DNA from: Carpediemonas membranifera
Taxonomy: Eukaryota > Fornicata
Assembly: GCA_019828565.1 (NCBI GenBank)
Contig: JAHDYR010000015.1
Span: forward strand, 1 to 64,000
DNA length: 64,000 nucleotides
Reading direction: 5' to 3'
Positions 39,705-49,430 of the stretch are shown here, in pieces; within the stretch, counting starts at the first letter, position 1; each line of letters starts with the position of its first letter. The position numbers were made by a program, and so were the translations under genes. Under the pieces are notes generated by a model. The model was given only the letters and a program-made list of their open reading frames with translations, made no database searches and was not told the origin of the DNA.

Positions 39705-40583
39705 TTGATCGCGCCACACGCTGCGGGGTGAGCTCGATCACGTCATCTCGACGGTCACGGCGACGTTATCGACATTCTCATCGCATCTAGAGCTGTCAGT
39801 GCAGCCGTTCCTCGATGTGTTGATGAGCGGTGCGCTTAACCAGGCATCGCTGACCTCCGTTCAGCGCCTCGACGGTGGCGTCATCGCTCTGTCTGGGGCA
39901 GTCGATGACTACTATCTGCTTGTCGGCTTCCGCAAGTACTTCGATCTTGGCTCCGGTGTCAGCGACCGGGAGATCATGAACCAGGTATTCAACGGTCGCC
40001 GTGCCGGCGATATCCGCCGGGAGGTCCTGGATGAGGCGGCACGCCTTCTTGCCGTTGGGGTCGACACGGCACGTAGCCACGTCCGCCGGCTCTATCTTCT
40101 TACGCATCATGTTCCGTATTATGCAGTGCTACAGCACGCGATCTGGAGCCGGGTGCTGCAGGGCCGGCAGTGCCTGTATCGATTTGCCAATGACTGCTAC
40201 GCCCTTGCCTGCGCCGAGGAGCTGCCGACCCTCAGCCTCCCCCCCGGTAGGTACCCCGGTTTCTTCGTCTTACACAGGATATGACCCGCTTTCAGGTCTA
40301 CGAGCGCGACCGGTATTATCGCGTGCTGGCTGTGCGTGGTCACTGGTGGCTGTTCGTTGAGCAGGCCTACCGTGGTCGCGCTGGCTCCTTCTTGCTCCTT
40401 GTCGCCTACGACGGGTTCCCTGAAGCAAGTCTGACGCCGGTTAACGCAGACCTTGTCCGCGTGGCTGTGGTCAATCAGTACCTCAGGGCTCATTCCGAGC
40501 TCTGGGACGTTCTGCCTGAGTCCCTGCAGGTAGAGTTGGAAGAAGTGGTGACCAGTGACGAGGAGTCTGCCGGTGACGAGTAA
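39705..40583 (+). CDS. unknown protein, two frames, possible short intron
   Basis: First frame 39705-40284 (LRGELDHVISTVTATLSTFS ... LPTLSLPPG) and second frame to TAA 40583 (RFQVYERDRYYRVLAVRGHW ... EEVVTSDEESAGDE). The change of frame falls at a 7-C run followed by GTAGGT...CTTACACAG, a plausible ~31-nt intron if the C-run is one base off. A basic, Arg-rich segment upstream (39600-39720, RRARGKRRIGVRDRVLPP) lies in another frame and may be the N-terminus. No family recognised. It converges on the chromovirus, 62 bp away. Confidence 0.45.
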
Positions 40584-40645
40584 ATGTTCTGATGATCTTG
40601 GTTAGCGCCTTGATAGTCCGTTATTTACACGGCTATGTACAAGGG

Positions 40646-43600
40646 CTATCCGTCTGTATTGTTCGCCAGGAAGATGTCGAGAGCTGCGCAGTCCTTAACG
40701 TTCTTATATGGTTCCCACGTGGATTCTTCGTCCTCAAATCCGGCCCAGTGCACGAGGTACTTCTTCTGCGACATGGTACCTGACCCGCGTGCTGCTGAAA
40801 TGCGGTCGACCAACCACTCGTCCCTGCTAGTTGCAGCGAGTTGCTGGATCTGGTCGTCAGTTAGTGTACCGGGGTTGAACCTTCGCACTCGTGCGGCATC
40901 GACCTTGATGGTCTTACCATTCGTGGGTGACTCTGCCATGTCTTGGACTTCATATGCCACGGTGACGCCTGATTGCTTGATGCTCTTAACGCGCCTCATC
41001 GGGCCTCTCCACCCTGGTGATAGTTTGTCAGGTGGGCGAGAGGGGTACTTGACCAAGACGTAACGACTCAGGATCTCCGTACGCGACGAGACGGCCTTCG
41101 ACCACGCGTCCTCCTTCATCGCTTGGATGCGAGCCTTCGCCAGCTGAATTGCCGCGTCGGCGGCTGCCCGGTGTGATTGCTTGGCGCTCGCTGACGCTTG
41201 CTTGGTAACGTATATTGAGCTAGGCACGGTGAGGTTATATCCCAGGACGATCTCAGCCGGTGATAGGCGGGTTGGGACTCGCGGCGTGGCGTTGATGATA
41301 AAGCTCGCGACAGGCAGGTGATGTATCCAGTTAGAGTCTCTTATGTGGAACTTGCGTGCCTTCAAGATGCGTAACACCTCCTTGTTGGCTCGCTCCACCA
41401 TCCCGTTTGACTGTGGATGGTGGGCCGTAGTGATGTGCGTATCAAAGCCCAACTCCTTGGACAACCGTTGGAATAGCTTGTTGTTAAACTCTGGCCCTCC
41501 ATCGGACTGTAACACCTCTGGGCACCCGAAGCGCAGTACCCAGTTGTTGACGAATGCGTCAGCTGCTGCTTCGGCTGTGGTCCCGGAGACGGCAACCAGC
41601 TCGGTCCACCGTGAGCACATGTCGACCATGACCGTAATGTGCGTCATACCGTCCCGCGTTGGGAATGGCCCCATAGTGTCGATCGCTACGCGTTTGAACG
41701 GGGTCTCTACAGCCGTATGTAATCCGGCCACAGTCTGCTCGGGTGGTCGTTCTAGCACTTGGCACGTGGGGCAATGAGAGATGAACTCGTCCACAGCTGA
41801 GCGGGATACGCTCAACCCGTCGGCTCTCAGTCTGTCGATTGTCTGTCTTCTCGAGAAATGAGCGCCTGCCATCTCGTGTGCCTTCTTAATCTGATCAGTG
41901 GTCGCCTGGGGAGCGTACGGTGAAAACTCTCGATAGTCCGTCGGCTCCGGCGTTGTCTAAACCTGCAACGTGCTCAATACCGAAGTCTAAGTCGGACAGG
42001 GTGTCAGCCCATCGCTTGACCTTGGCGTTAACGCTCCGGAACATGAACAGGAGGTTCCTGTGGTCGGTCAGGATTGTGAAATGGCCCCAACTGAGGAACT
42101 TGCGCCAGCGTTGCACGGCAGCTATAATGGCGTACGCCTCCTTCTCACTGGTAGACCATCTCGACTGCACCTCATTAAAGGCCTTACTCATATAGCATAC
42201 TGGCCTGCCCTCTTGGAGGAGTACTGCACCGTAGCCGAGCCCTGAGGCATCAGTCATAATAGTGTGCTCCTTAGTCGCGTCGAAGATGGCGAGTGCGTCC
42301 GCCGATGTGAGAGCATCCTTGATCTTCTTCAGCGCTGCGTCCTGTTCAGGCTGGCCGATAGGCCTGCGCCCGGCCATTGCCTCAGTCAAGGGGAGGGCGA
42401 TCTCGGCGAAACGGTCCACGTGATCTCTGAAATAGTTCAGAAAGCCTACTAAGCCCTGCATCCCACGGACGCTCTTGGGCAACTGGAGCTCTGCAATGTC
42501 GGCTACCCGGTCGGGGGCGATGTGTTTCTTCCCCTCGGAGATTACCCAACCTAGGAACTCGACCTCGGCACGGCCAAACTGGCACTTCTCCCTATTGAGC
42601 TGTAACTTTGTCTCGCGTGCGCGAAGGAGGACCTTGCGGAGATTCTGGAGATATTCCTCTTCGCTTGCCCCGAAGATGATGATGTCGTCAATGTATATAT
42701 AACAGGCTGTGCCGACCAGCCCCCGGAAGGCGGACTCCATAGCCCGCTGGAAATGGGCTCCAGCATTGCGTAGCCCAAAGGGCATCCGGCAGTACTCGTA
42801 CTGCCCCAGAGCCGTAGTAAATGCGGTGTACTGGCGGCAGCGCTCGGTCAGCTCGACTTGGTGGTAACCGGCGGAGAGGTCGAGGGTTGCGAAGACCTTC
42901 TTCCCCGCTAGCTGGGGAGATAACCTCGTCAATACGAGGTATGGGGTAGTTGAAAGGTTCGGTGATGTCGTTAATTTGTCTGAAGTCAACTACGAATCGG
43001 GACTTACCCCCTTTCTTGGGTACTGTCATCGCGGGCGAAGCGTAAGGCGATTGACAGGCACGGATAAATCTCTTCGCCAGGAGAGCGTCAATGTGCTCCT
43101 TGACGACGGCTACCTTCGCCGGGGGGATGTAGTATGGTCGCGCGTTCACGACCCTGTCACTCTTCAGGATCAAGTCGTACGGTTCGAGCTTGCTTGGCTC
43201 GTTGCGATCTTCGAACACTGCGCTGAACTCCTTGAGAATCTTGGCCTGTGTATCGCTCGTAGTGGGGTTCAACTGGTAGACGGCAGCGTCGAACTTGGCG
43301 GGCGACGGAATGTCCAGCTCGTCGCTACCCTCCTTGTTCCACTCAGCCTGAGGGAGTATACCCAACTCAACCATATGGGGGTACCCTAGGATCAGGTCGA
43401 AGTCGGTGTCGAGTAGAAGTAGCTCGGCGTTAAATGTACAAGTGCGCGGGGTGAACGATGATGGTTGCAGCTTAATCGTAGCGTTGACTCGACCCTGTGA
43501 CTGTTTCTCGCCGCCTGCTGTTGCGACACGCTCCTGCGTGGTGGATATGACCTCGAGCTTGGCTGCGTGGCGAGGGTGGATGCTTGACACGTTAGCTCCC

Positions 43601-43685
43601 GAGTCTAATAACGCTGTCAGCTTCTGCTTGCCTACTGAAACCGGAACGAGTGGTAGGTTGATCTTGGACTTGGACTGATCTGCAC
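40646..43685 (-). pseudogene. chromovirus pol: protease, RT, RNase H, integrase, chromodomain
   Basis: Protease LLDSGANVSS (about 43615). RT: SRFVVDFRQIND, FATLDLSAGYHQVEL, RMPFGLRNAGAHFQRAM and the active site YIYIDDIIIF. RNase H: IMTDASGLGYGAV and TDHRNLLFMF. Integrase: HEMAGAH...CPTCQ (HHCC finger), AIDTMGPF, LQSDGGPEFNNK and NGMVERANKE (DDE triad). Chromodomain: KKYLVHWAGFEDEESTWEPY at the end. Two single-base breaks, near 42905-42990 and 41905-41915, both lie at GGGG runs, so they may be consensus errors. Catalytic residues are all intact. Confidence 0.85.
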
Positions 43686-43689
43686 TGAT

Positions 43690-44579
43690 AGAGAGAGAAT
43701 ATTGCGGAGATTTATCCCGACAATATCTCTCCAGGTGACCAGTCTTCTTGCAGATCGAGCACGTGTGCTTCGGCTTGGGGCACTTGTGCCATGCGTGCTT
43801 GCCGCCGCAGTTCCAGCAGGTGTAGTCGCGCTTCTTGTCAGTGCTACTGGGATGGGGCTTACGCTCTGACTTATCCCGGTTCAGCGTCTTGTTGCTTCCC
43901 TCCTCAGACGGCAGCGGCTGGCGATAAGGATGGCCGTTGCGGCCTGCTCTCTTCTGTTACCGCTAGGATGGCCGCCTGTCGGGTGAATGCTCTTGGGGTG
44001 CTTCTGTCCGTCTCCTAGGTACGCTTCTCTCAGCTCTTCGCCGTCCCGCAGCTCGGTGCTAATGGCGAGTACCTGAGGCATGGCATCACTCAGAGTGGAA
44101 TCTTCGATCAACTCTTGAATGCGGTACATAGTTCTGCCTGTTCCCTGCTTGAAGCAGCGGGCGTACGTCTTACACAGTGTCTCCTGTGATGACTCGGGTT
44201 GCAGAATAGCCAGCAATGTCTGAAAGCGCTTGTTGATGCGTACCACCTCGCTAGGCGTGAAGGATGTGGCGTTCAAGCGGAAGTATTCAAGCCTTGCTAC
44301 CTCGTGGCGTGGTCTAAAGGCCTTGCCGAGACGCTTGACACAAGCGATGTCTTGTTCGCGCCGGCGTGTAGTCTTGGTCTTGATGAGCGCCACGGGAGGA
44401 TCGTTGTCGTCCGTGCCGAGTACTCCGTCAACGTAGTCACGGACGCAGCTGTCTATTAGGCGGTCTGAGCGCTGTTTTCCGCCGAGTGCTCGATAATCTT
44501 GGAGCGCTTCCACGAACGTGACTAATTCAGCCACGGACGTGCCCTTTAGTATCGGCGCTTTGGCCTTCCCGTATACCAT
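43690..44579 (-). pseudogene. chromovirus gag with two zinc knuckles
   Basis: ATG 44579 (MVYGKAKAPILKGTSVAELV). Gag core with DYRALGGKQRSDRLI, then, after a frame change near 43930, knuckles CWNCGGKHAWHKC and CSICKKTGHLERYC. The first knuckle has one residue fewer than the canonical spacing. Confidence 0.7.
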
Positions 44580-44734
44580 GTTGGTGGGATTAGTACTAAT
44601 GTAGCCTTATGGCTAGGGAAAGATTGTTTAATATAAGAAAACCCATGATGTGGTGAATATGGTCAATACTATATAAATCTATGAAATGGTAATCCTATGT
44701 AACATTGGGTAAGACCCACTGCAGAGCTCTCCAG

Positions 44735-45250
44735 ACCATGGTTGATCGACTCTAGGCCAGTCCTGATATTTGCTTCCTTGACGAGGAATGTGTCCTTGGC
44801 AATGAAAGGGATCTCTTGTATCATGTAGTGTAGGAGGTAGTCGTCATCAGGCGCCATCTGTGCGATCTCTTCGACTTCTGCTCTCCAGTCTGCGTCCCTA
44901 ATGCGTTGTGCCATCTCGCCCAGGAAAACGGCTGTTTCTGCCCTTGCTCCTACCGTGTCTCTGTTCTCTCCAGCTTCCTCCTCTTCCTCCATCATACGTT
45001 CTGCAAAACTGATGTACTTTGCCGTCTCCACGGCTATGCGCTCTCGGGTGCTCCGTTCCCGGTCCCTGATGAGTGCTGCTCCGAGTATCTGATCTCTGAG
45101 GCCTGTCTCGAACTCTCTGGGGCTTCTTCGCCACCTGTGCTCCTCCTGTCTTCCGCTGGCGATACGTTCTCTCGCTCTCTGTTGCAGGACTCCCCCGGCT
45201 GTGAGGACGAGGTCTCTGTGGCGATCGGGATCCAGTAGGCTATGAACGTC
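44735..45250 (-). pseudogene. recombinase N-terminus of element 5, catalytic part lost
   Basis: STRERIAVETAKYISFAERM and IPFIAKDTFLVKEANIRTGL match the same region of elements 3 and 4 (IATETAKFTFFRNM; VPFLAKDSLLTKEANIRDGM). Similarity stops after ANIRTGLES; none of the catalytic boxes remains. The start overlaps the RT-RNase H frame. Confidence 0.75.
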
Positions 45251-47121
45251 GCTCTCTGCTTGCCTGTGAAGAGGCTCCCTATCTCCGTGTGGGCCCACCA
45301 GCTGGTCGGGAACGCTGCCTCGAACCAGTCCTGTGCTATGGCTGCCAGTCTGGCGTTGGAGTTCGTCCTGCGTTGTGGTGCGATGACTAATAGGCCTCTC
45401 TGCTGCAGTGCGGGGTGCGTCTCGTCTGACGTGGCGATCTCCTCCGCCCTGGCGATGACCTTGTCCAGTAGGCTGACTGGTGGGACCGCCAATGACCTCA
45501 TCTCTGACCAATTGCATGTAAATGCGTCCGTCTGGAAGTCGTGGTCCTCCGGCAGGAATCTCTCCGCGCAGAAGAGTGATCGGTCTACTGACCCCCATCG
45601 TTCCAGCGCGCTCTGGAGCATCGCCGCGGGTGAGTTCCAGTCCAGCTTCCGGTACCTGGACAGCCCGTCGGCAGTCGTGTTGTATCTCCTGGAATGTGCT
45701 TGGTTCTTATCCTGCAGCCAATCTCGAACAAGTAGTCGTGAAGCTTCACAATCGTCCTTCTGATGTGTCGGGGGGCTGGTGCTTGACTTCAGGACCCATG
45801 AAAGCGCTGATGTGTTGTCCCCGGCTAGGAGTAGGTCCCTCTCCTGAATGTCGCGCGTCCATCTCCGCAGGCCTTCCTCCATTGCCCATAGCTCCTTCGC
45901 GTTGATGCTCTTGGAGCATTGTGCCTCTGAGAACCTGCCCTGGATGTTGAGGGACGTGTCTTCGACAAACAGCGTCGCGCCGAACGCATAGTCCGACGCG
46001 TCGGTCTCCATACGAAGTACCTGGCCTCTTGGGCCGAAGTACCATGCCGGATCGGATGATAGCTGTCTGGCCCACCACCGCAGGTCCGTTCGTAGGTCCT
46101 GGGGCAGGCTGGACTTTGGGTACCGCACTCGGTCGTCGCAGCCAGCGATCCTGACCTGCAGCTCTCTGAGCCGGACAAGTGCCCGCGTCCCTAGTGCGAA
46201 CCGGCAGAAGAGTAGCTTTCCGTGAAGGGTCTGAAGGTCCCGCTTTGTGTGTCTCTTGAGTTGCAGGTTGGCTATGAGACTGCTGTACTGAGCCCTCTTC
46301 TCCTCTGGCAGCGACATCGTCATCTCGCGCAAGTCGACTATCACGCCCAAGTAAGTTACCCTCTGGGACGGGGTCAAGTGGCACTTCTCTCTCGATAGGA
46401 CGACTCCAAGTGAGTCCAAGATCTCTAAGATCCGTGGGACCTGGGCGCTCAACGACACTCTCGAGCGACTGATTATGAGCAGATCGTCCAGATACACGTA
46501 TATTATCAGTCCTTCGAGAAGTGAGCGCAAGATCTTCGCCATCTGTGACGTAACCGACTGAAACTGCCGTGGCGCCGTTGAGAGGCCGAAAGGGAGTCCT
46601 CTCCATCTGTATTGTTCTCCCTCGAACGAGAATCCGAGTTCCTGTCGTGAGTTCTCCTCCACTAGGAGCTGGTAGTACCCGGACTTCATGTCCAATGTTA
46701 TTCCCCACGAGTTTCTCGGAACGCCATGCTGTATCTCTGCTAGGCCCCTCAGCCTGAATGTTAGGTCCTCTTGGTATGCATTGACCGGTCTCAGGTCGTG
46801 TATCAGACGGTAGCTGCCTGCGATCTTCTTCTCTAATGCAAACAGGGGGCATATTGTCGTCGCCTCGCCCTTCTCTATTGCTTTCTGTTGCAGTAGCTCC
46901 TCTAGTAGAGCCTTCATCGTGTCTGTCTCCTTCTGGAGGTGCGCATTGAGCGCCGGTGCTGCCGGGGTGACCTTCACTCCCTCTCGTAACAGTTGCACCA
47001 CCTCCCTGCTGGCCCCGAGGGCCTCCCACCTCATCCACCGACGGCTCATCGAGCCCGTCAGCCCCTGTATACACTGGGTGGAGGTGTCTTGCTGATCTTC
47101 TTGTGCTTCTTCTCTTTCCAT
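45034..47121 (-). CDS. RT-RNase H protein of element 5
   Basis: ATG 47121 (MEREEAQEDQQDTSTQCIQG), 695 codons, open throughout. RT: RLIHDLRPVN, GITLDMKSGYYQLLV, LPFGLSTAPRQFQ and VYLDDLLII. RNase H: METDASDYAFGATLF, SINAKELWAMEEGL, LAGDNTSALSW and TTADGLSRYRKLDW. Then comes the segment typical of this order (ERFLPEDHDF, SLAVPPVSLL, GLLVIAPQRR). A patch at HQKDDCEASRLLVRDW departs from its relatives and may be two compensating frameshifts. It starts 29 nt after a TATA motif. Confidence 0.8.
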   Translation of the reverse strand: MEREEAQEDQQDTSTQCIQGLTGSMSRRWMRWEALGASREVVQLLREGVKVTPAAPALNAHLQKETDTMKALLEELLQQKAIEKGEATTICPLFALEKKIAGSYRLIHDLRPVNAYQEDLTFRLRGLAEIQHGVPRNSWGITLDMKSGYYQLLVEENSRQELGFSFEGEQYRWRGLPFGLSTAPRQFQSVTSQMAKILRSLLEGLIIYVYLDDLLIISRSRVSLSAQVPRILEILDSLGVVLSREKCHLTPSQRVTYLGVIVDLREMTMSLPEEKRAQYSSLIANLQLKRHTKRDLQTLHGKLLFCRFALGTRALVRLRELQVRIAGCDDRVRYPKSSLPQDLRTDLRWWARQLSSDPAWYFGPRGQVLRMETDASDYAFGATLFVEDTSLNIQGRFSEAQCSKSINAKELWAMEEGLRRWTRDIQERDLLLAGDNTSALSWVLKSSTSPPTHQKDDCEASRLLVRDWLQDKNQAHSRRYNTTADGLSRYRKLDWNSPAAMLQSALERWGSVDRSLFCAERFLPEDHDFQTDAFTCNWSEMRSLAVPPVSLLDKVIARAEEIATSDETHPALQQRGLLVIAPQRRTNSNARLAAIAQDWFEAAFPTSWWAHTEIGSLFTGKQRATFIAYWIPIATETSSSQPGESCNRERENVSPAEDRRSTGGEEAPESSRQASEIRYSEQHSSGTGNGAPESA

Positions 47122-47149
47122 TGCAAACAAACTCTTCGAAGTATATCGA

Positions 47150-47159
47150 GCCTTTTATA
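47150..47159 (-). promoter_or_regulatory. TATA-like box before the RT gene of element 5
   Basis: TATAAAAGGC on the minus strand, 29 nt upstream of the RT ATG. Elements 3 and 4 have the same motif at the same place, pointing to a separate transcript for RT-RNase H. Confidence 0.5.
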
Positions 47160-47193
47160 GTCATCGGGTTCAGGCTTAACCCTTCTCTGGCCT

Positions 47194-47734
47194 CTACTGG
47201 GCCCGCCCCGGTCCGAGGTCGGTTGCCGGGGCACGACGGTTGTTGTTGTTGAAGCGGGGAGAGTTGCGGCTGAAGCCGCCGAAGCCTCTCTGGAACCGCT
47301 TGGGTCGAGGAGGCGGTGGGGTGGCCTTGGCCGCCTTGGCGGCCAGCACTACGAAGCGTTGCGCGTCTCGTTCTTCTCTCGAAATAGCCATGAAGTAGCG
47401 CGCAGCGGTGTCGGAGTGGCTGTCATATAGCCGTAGGAACTCGAGTCTGCGCTCGAAGACCGCCTCGATCGCGGCTTCGATCTGGTTGACGCGCGTCATC
47501 TCCGGGTTGTTGAGGATACCTCTGATGTCGGCAAGTGTCTCGCGGAGGTGGTCGTACTCCTTAGCAACGGCTCCTATCCGAGACGGGCGTCTCGGGTCCC
47601 GTGTACTGTCCTTAACCGATGAAACCTCCGAACGGAGTGCCGTAATGACGTTCTGCTGCTGTTGTATGAGCTCAGCAAGGCTCTCCATGGTGACAGGCGG
47701 CGGATCAGCGTTATCCGTGTCGCCTTCGGCCATC
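47194..47734 (-). CDS. gag-like protein of element 5
   Basis: ATG 47734 (MAEGDTDNADPPPVTMESLA). Coiled coil (LIQQQQNVITALRSEVSSV), gag core (SRIGAVAKEYDHLRETLADI, RRLEFLRLYDSHSDTAARYF) and a basic Arg/Asn/Gly tail (PKRFQRGFGGFSRNSPRFNN). Its first codons lie inside the A1 repeat. Confidence 0.75.
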
Positions 47735-47868
47735 CTCACGGTTTCTGCTGGAGGGATACGATCTGCTCGCGATCGGGACGGATCAAGACCGTATCCACAA
47801 TCATATCTTTCGAGATTTTCTAAATATTTTGGCCATCTTTCTCGTGTCCCCGGAATCCTGTTCTGACA
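47713..47868 (-). repeat. A1 repeat of element 5
   Basis: 156 bp matching 35778-35933. On the minus strand it begins TGTCAGAACAGG. 47869-47938 beyond it is a hairpin-rich leader (CACGCC...GGCGTG, CCTGAC...GTCAGG) that joins B1 of element 4. Confidence 0.8.
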
Positions 47869-47938
47869 CACCCTGACCCAGCAGTGTCAGGGCGTGAGCC
47901 ACGCCCGAGGCGTGATAGCTTACATATCGATGATATGC

Positions 47939-47976
47939 CGACTGTTAGTCGACAACAGTCGAAGTCTCCAATTGAT
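47939..47976 (-). repeat. B1 repeat of element 4 with recombination-core-like inverted arms
   Basis: Contains CGACTGTT and AACAGTCG as perfect 8-bp inverted arms around a 7-bp spacer (47939-47961), followed by GAAGTCTCCAATTGAT shared with B1 and B2 of element 3. Arms of this size around a short spacer are the form of core sites used by tyrosine recombinases. Confidence 0.65.
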
Positions 47977-48205
47977 GTATCCCGCCATCAAATAAATATA
48001 ATTGAGACACCCCTTACCGAGTTCTATAGACCCTATATGGTCATCCGCCCCTCCTCTTCTGACGTTAGTTTTTTCACCATGACCTTGACTTTGCAACTGG
48101 GCATAATGGTTCTTTGGTCTCTGTCTTCGCTTCTGTTCTTATTTTAACACTCATTTGTACACATTGTGCTCTTCTTATCTTCTATATCTTCTATCTACAG
48201 TTAGC

Positions 48206-49430
48206 TCAGCTCCATGCGCTTCTGGACAGTCGTATTGCTTCACTGATGTACGTTTGTACTGAGTCTTGCGCCCGCCATCCCCCCAAGGCTTGCACCACTT
48301 CCATTGGAGTTCCAGATTCAACCAGATGTACTGCGGCGCCGCGGCGGAAGGAATGTCCGGTGGCCTTGAATACTTCCTCGAGGTCCATCATCATTTCGAA
48401 TCGCGCCCACGGCTCCTGCGCCCCCTTCAACGCGGACCGGCTCTCTCGTAGTGTTGCCTGGCTATGGGTGTACGAACGCCACAAGGGGCCTTCATCTGGT
48501 AGGTTACTCATGTGCATGGCGAGCCACCAGGCTGGTGACCGCAGCTGGTCGTCGGCTGAGGGAACCAACTTCAGCGTCGCTTCATCCCTTGTCTTTGTGT
48601 GTCGTATCGTAATCTCCAGCGCGCCGTCTGCTCCGCCGTGCCTCACATCCTCTGTCTTGAGTGCCCGGATCTCGCCTGCTCGCGACACTGTCGCAAACGT
48701 CACCAGGCCAAAGGCAATTGCCTGAGTGAGGGGCGGGGTCGCGTGTGCCCCGGCTGACCTAGCCGCAGCCTCCAGCGTCTCACGCCTGATTGGCCAAGCC
48801 TTCCCAGTCTTACGTCCGGGCGTTAGCTCGCATCGGCCTGCTAGCCTCGCACCTGCCCTGGTCAGGGCCCGATGCAACCTTGTCGTCTCAGCGCTCTCGC
48901 CCAGTGCCTCCAGTCCCATCCTGATGTTCGCCTCCTTCGTGATGAATGTGTCTCTGGCGACGAAGGGGATTTCGGAAAATAGATACAACATCAGTGTGTC
49001 TGCCGGCTCAATGGCGTCAAGGAGCTCGGCGAACTCGTGCAACCACTCGCGGTCTGTGAGTTCCTGCCTTGCTCGGTCCAGCGTCGCCTGTGCCGTGTCC
49101 CTGGCCGTCGGGGCAGGGTCGTCCTGAGGTAAGTCACAGTCAGAGTCACAGTCGGGGTCATGCCGGACTGATGATCGGAAAAACGTGAATTTGGCTGTCT
49201 CTGCGGCGATGCGCTGCCTGGTAGATACTTCCTTGTCCATGAGGAGGGGGTTATTCGTGAGCTGGGCCTCTATTTGACTACTCTTGACTCTTGGCTCGCG
49301 TGTCCATTGACACGAGAGGTGGCCTCTCTCTGGGGTCTGACCTGCGGCTCGCATGGCCCTGTGTCTTGCCATCACCCATGGGGCGGACAAAGCTGTGCCA
49401 ATGTCGACCTCACCGGCACCCAGTAAGCCA
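48206..49430 (-). CDS. tyrosine recombinase of element 4
   Basis: Open through the whole recombinase. N-terminal helical domain (RQRIAAETAKFTFFRSSVRH), TKEANIRMGLEALGES, Arg I in TVSRAGEIRALKTED, HxxR in GHSFRRGAAVHL, the W box (GGWRAQDSVQ) and Tyr in QTYISEAIRLSRSAW. All catalytic residues present. The start is not fixed: the frame is open further upstream and overlaps the end of RT-RNase H by ~60 bp. Confidence 0.8.

Larger units (their letters stand above)
40646..44579 (-). mobile_element. Ty3/Gypsy chromovirus body (gag-pol with chromodomain)
   Basis: Minus-strand gag with two zinc knuckles, aspartic protease, RT, RNase H, integrase and C-terminal chromodomain in the Ty3/Gypsy order. No LTR pair was found on either flank by eye, so the ends are missing or much diverged. 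Its left end adjoins a plus-strand gene and its right end adjoins the broken recombinase of element 5. It therefore sits at a deletion or rearrangement point, not in a clean insertion site. Confidence 0.85.
44735..47868 (-). mobile_element. YR retrotransposon, element 5 (3' truncated)
   Basis: A1 (47868-47713), gag, TATA motif, RT-RNase H and the N-terminal part of the recombinase. The recombinase ends near 44735, where chromovirus-flanking sequence (44580-44734, no gene) begins; its catalytic half, B1, A2 and B2 are gone. The missing part is not found on the far side of the chromovirus, so the loss is a deletion. Confidence 0.75.

Noticed and set aside
40470-44740. LTR pair around the chromovirus
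   Set aside because: No direct repeat between the two flanks could be found by eye.
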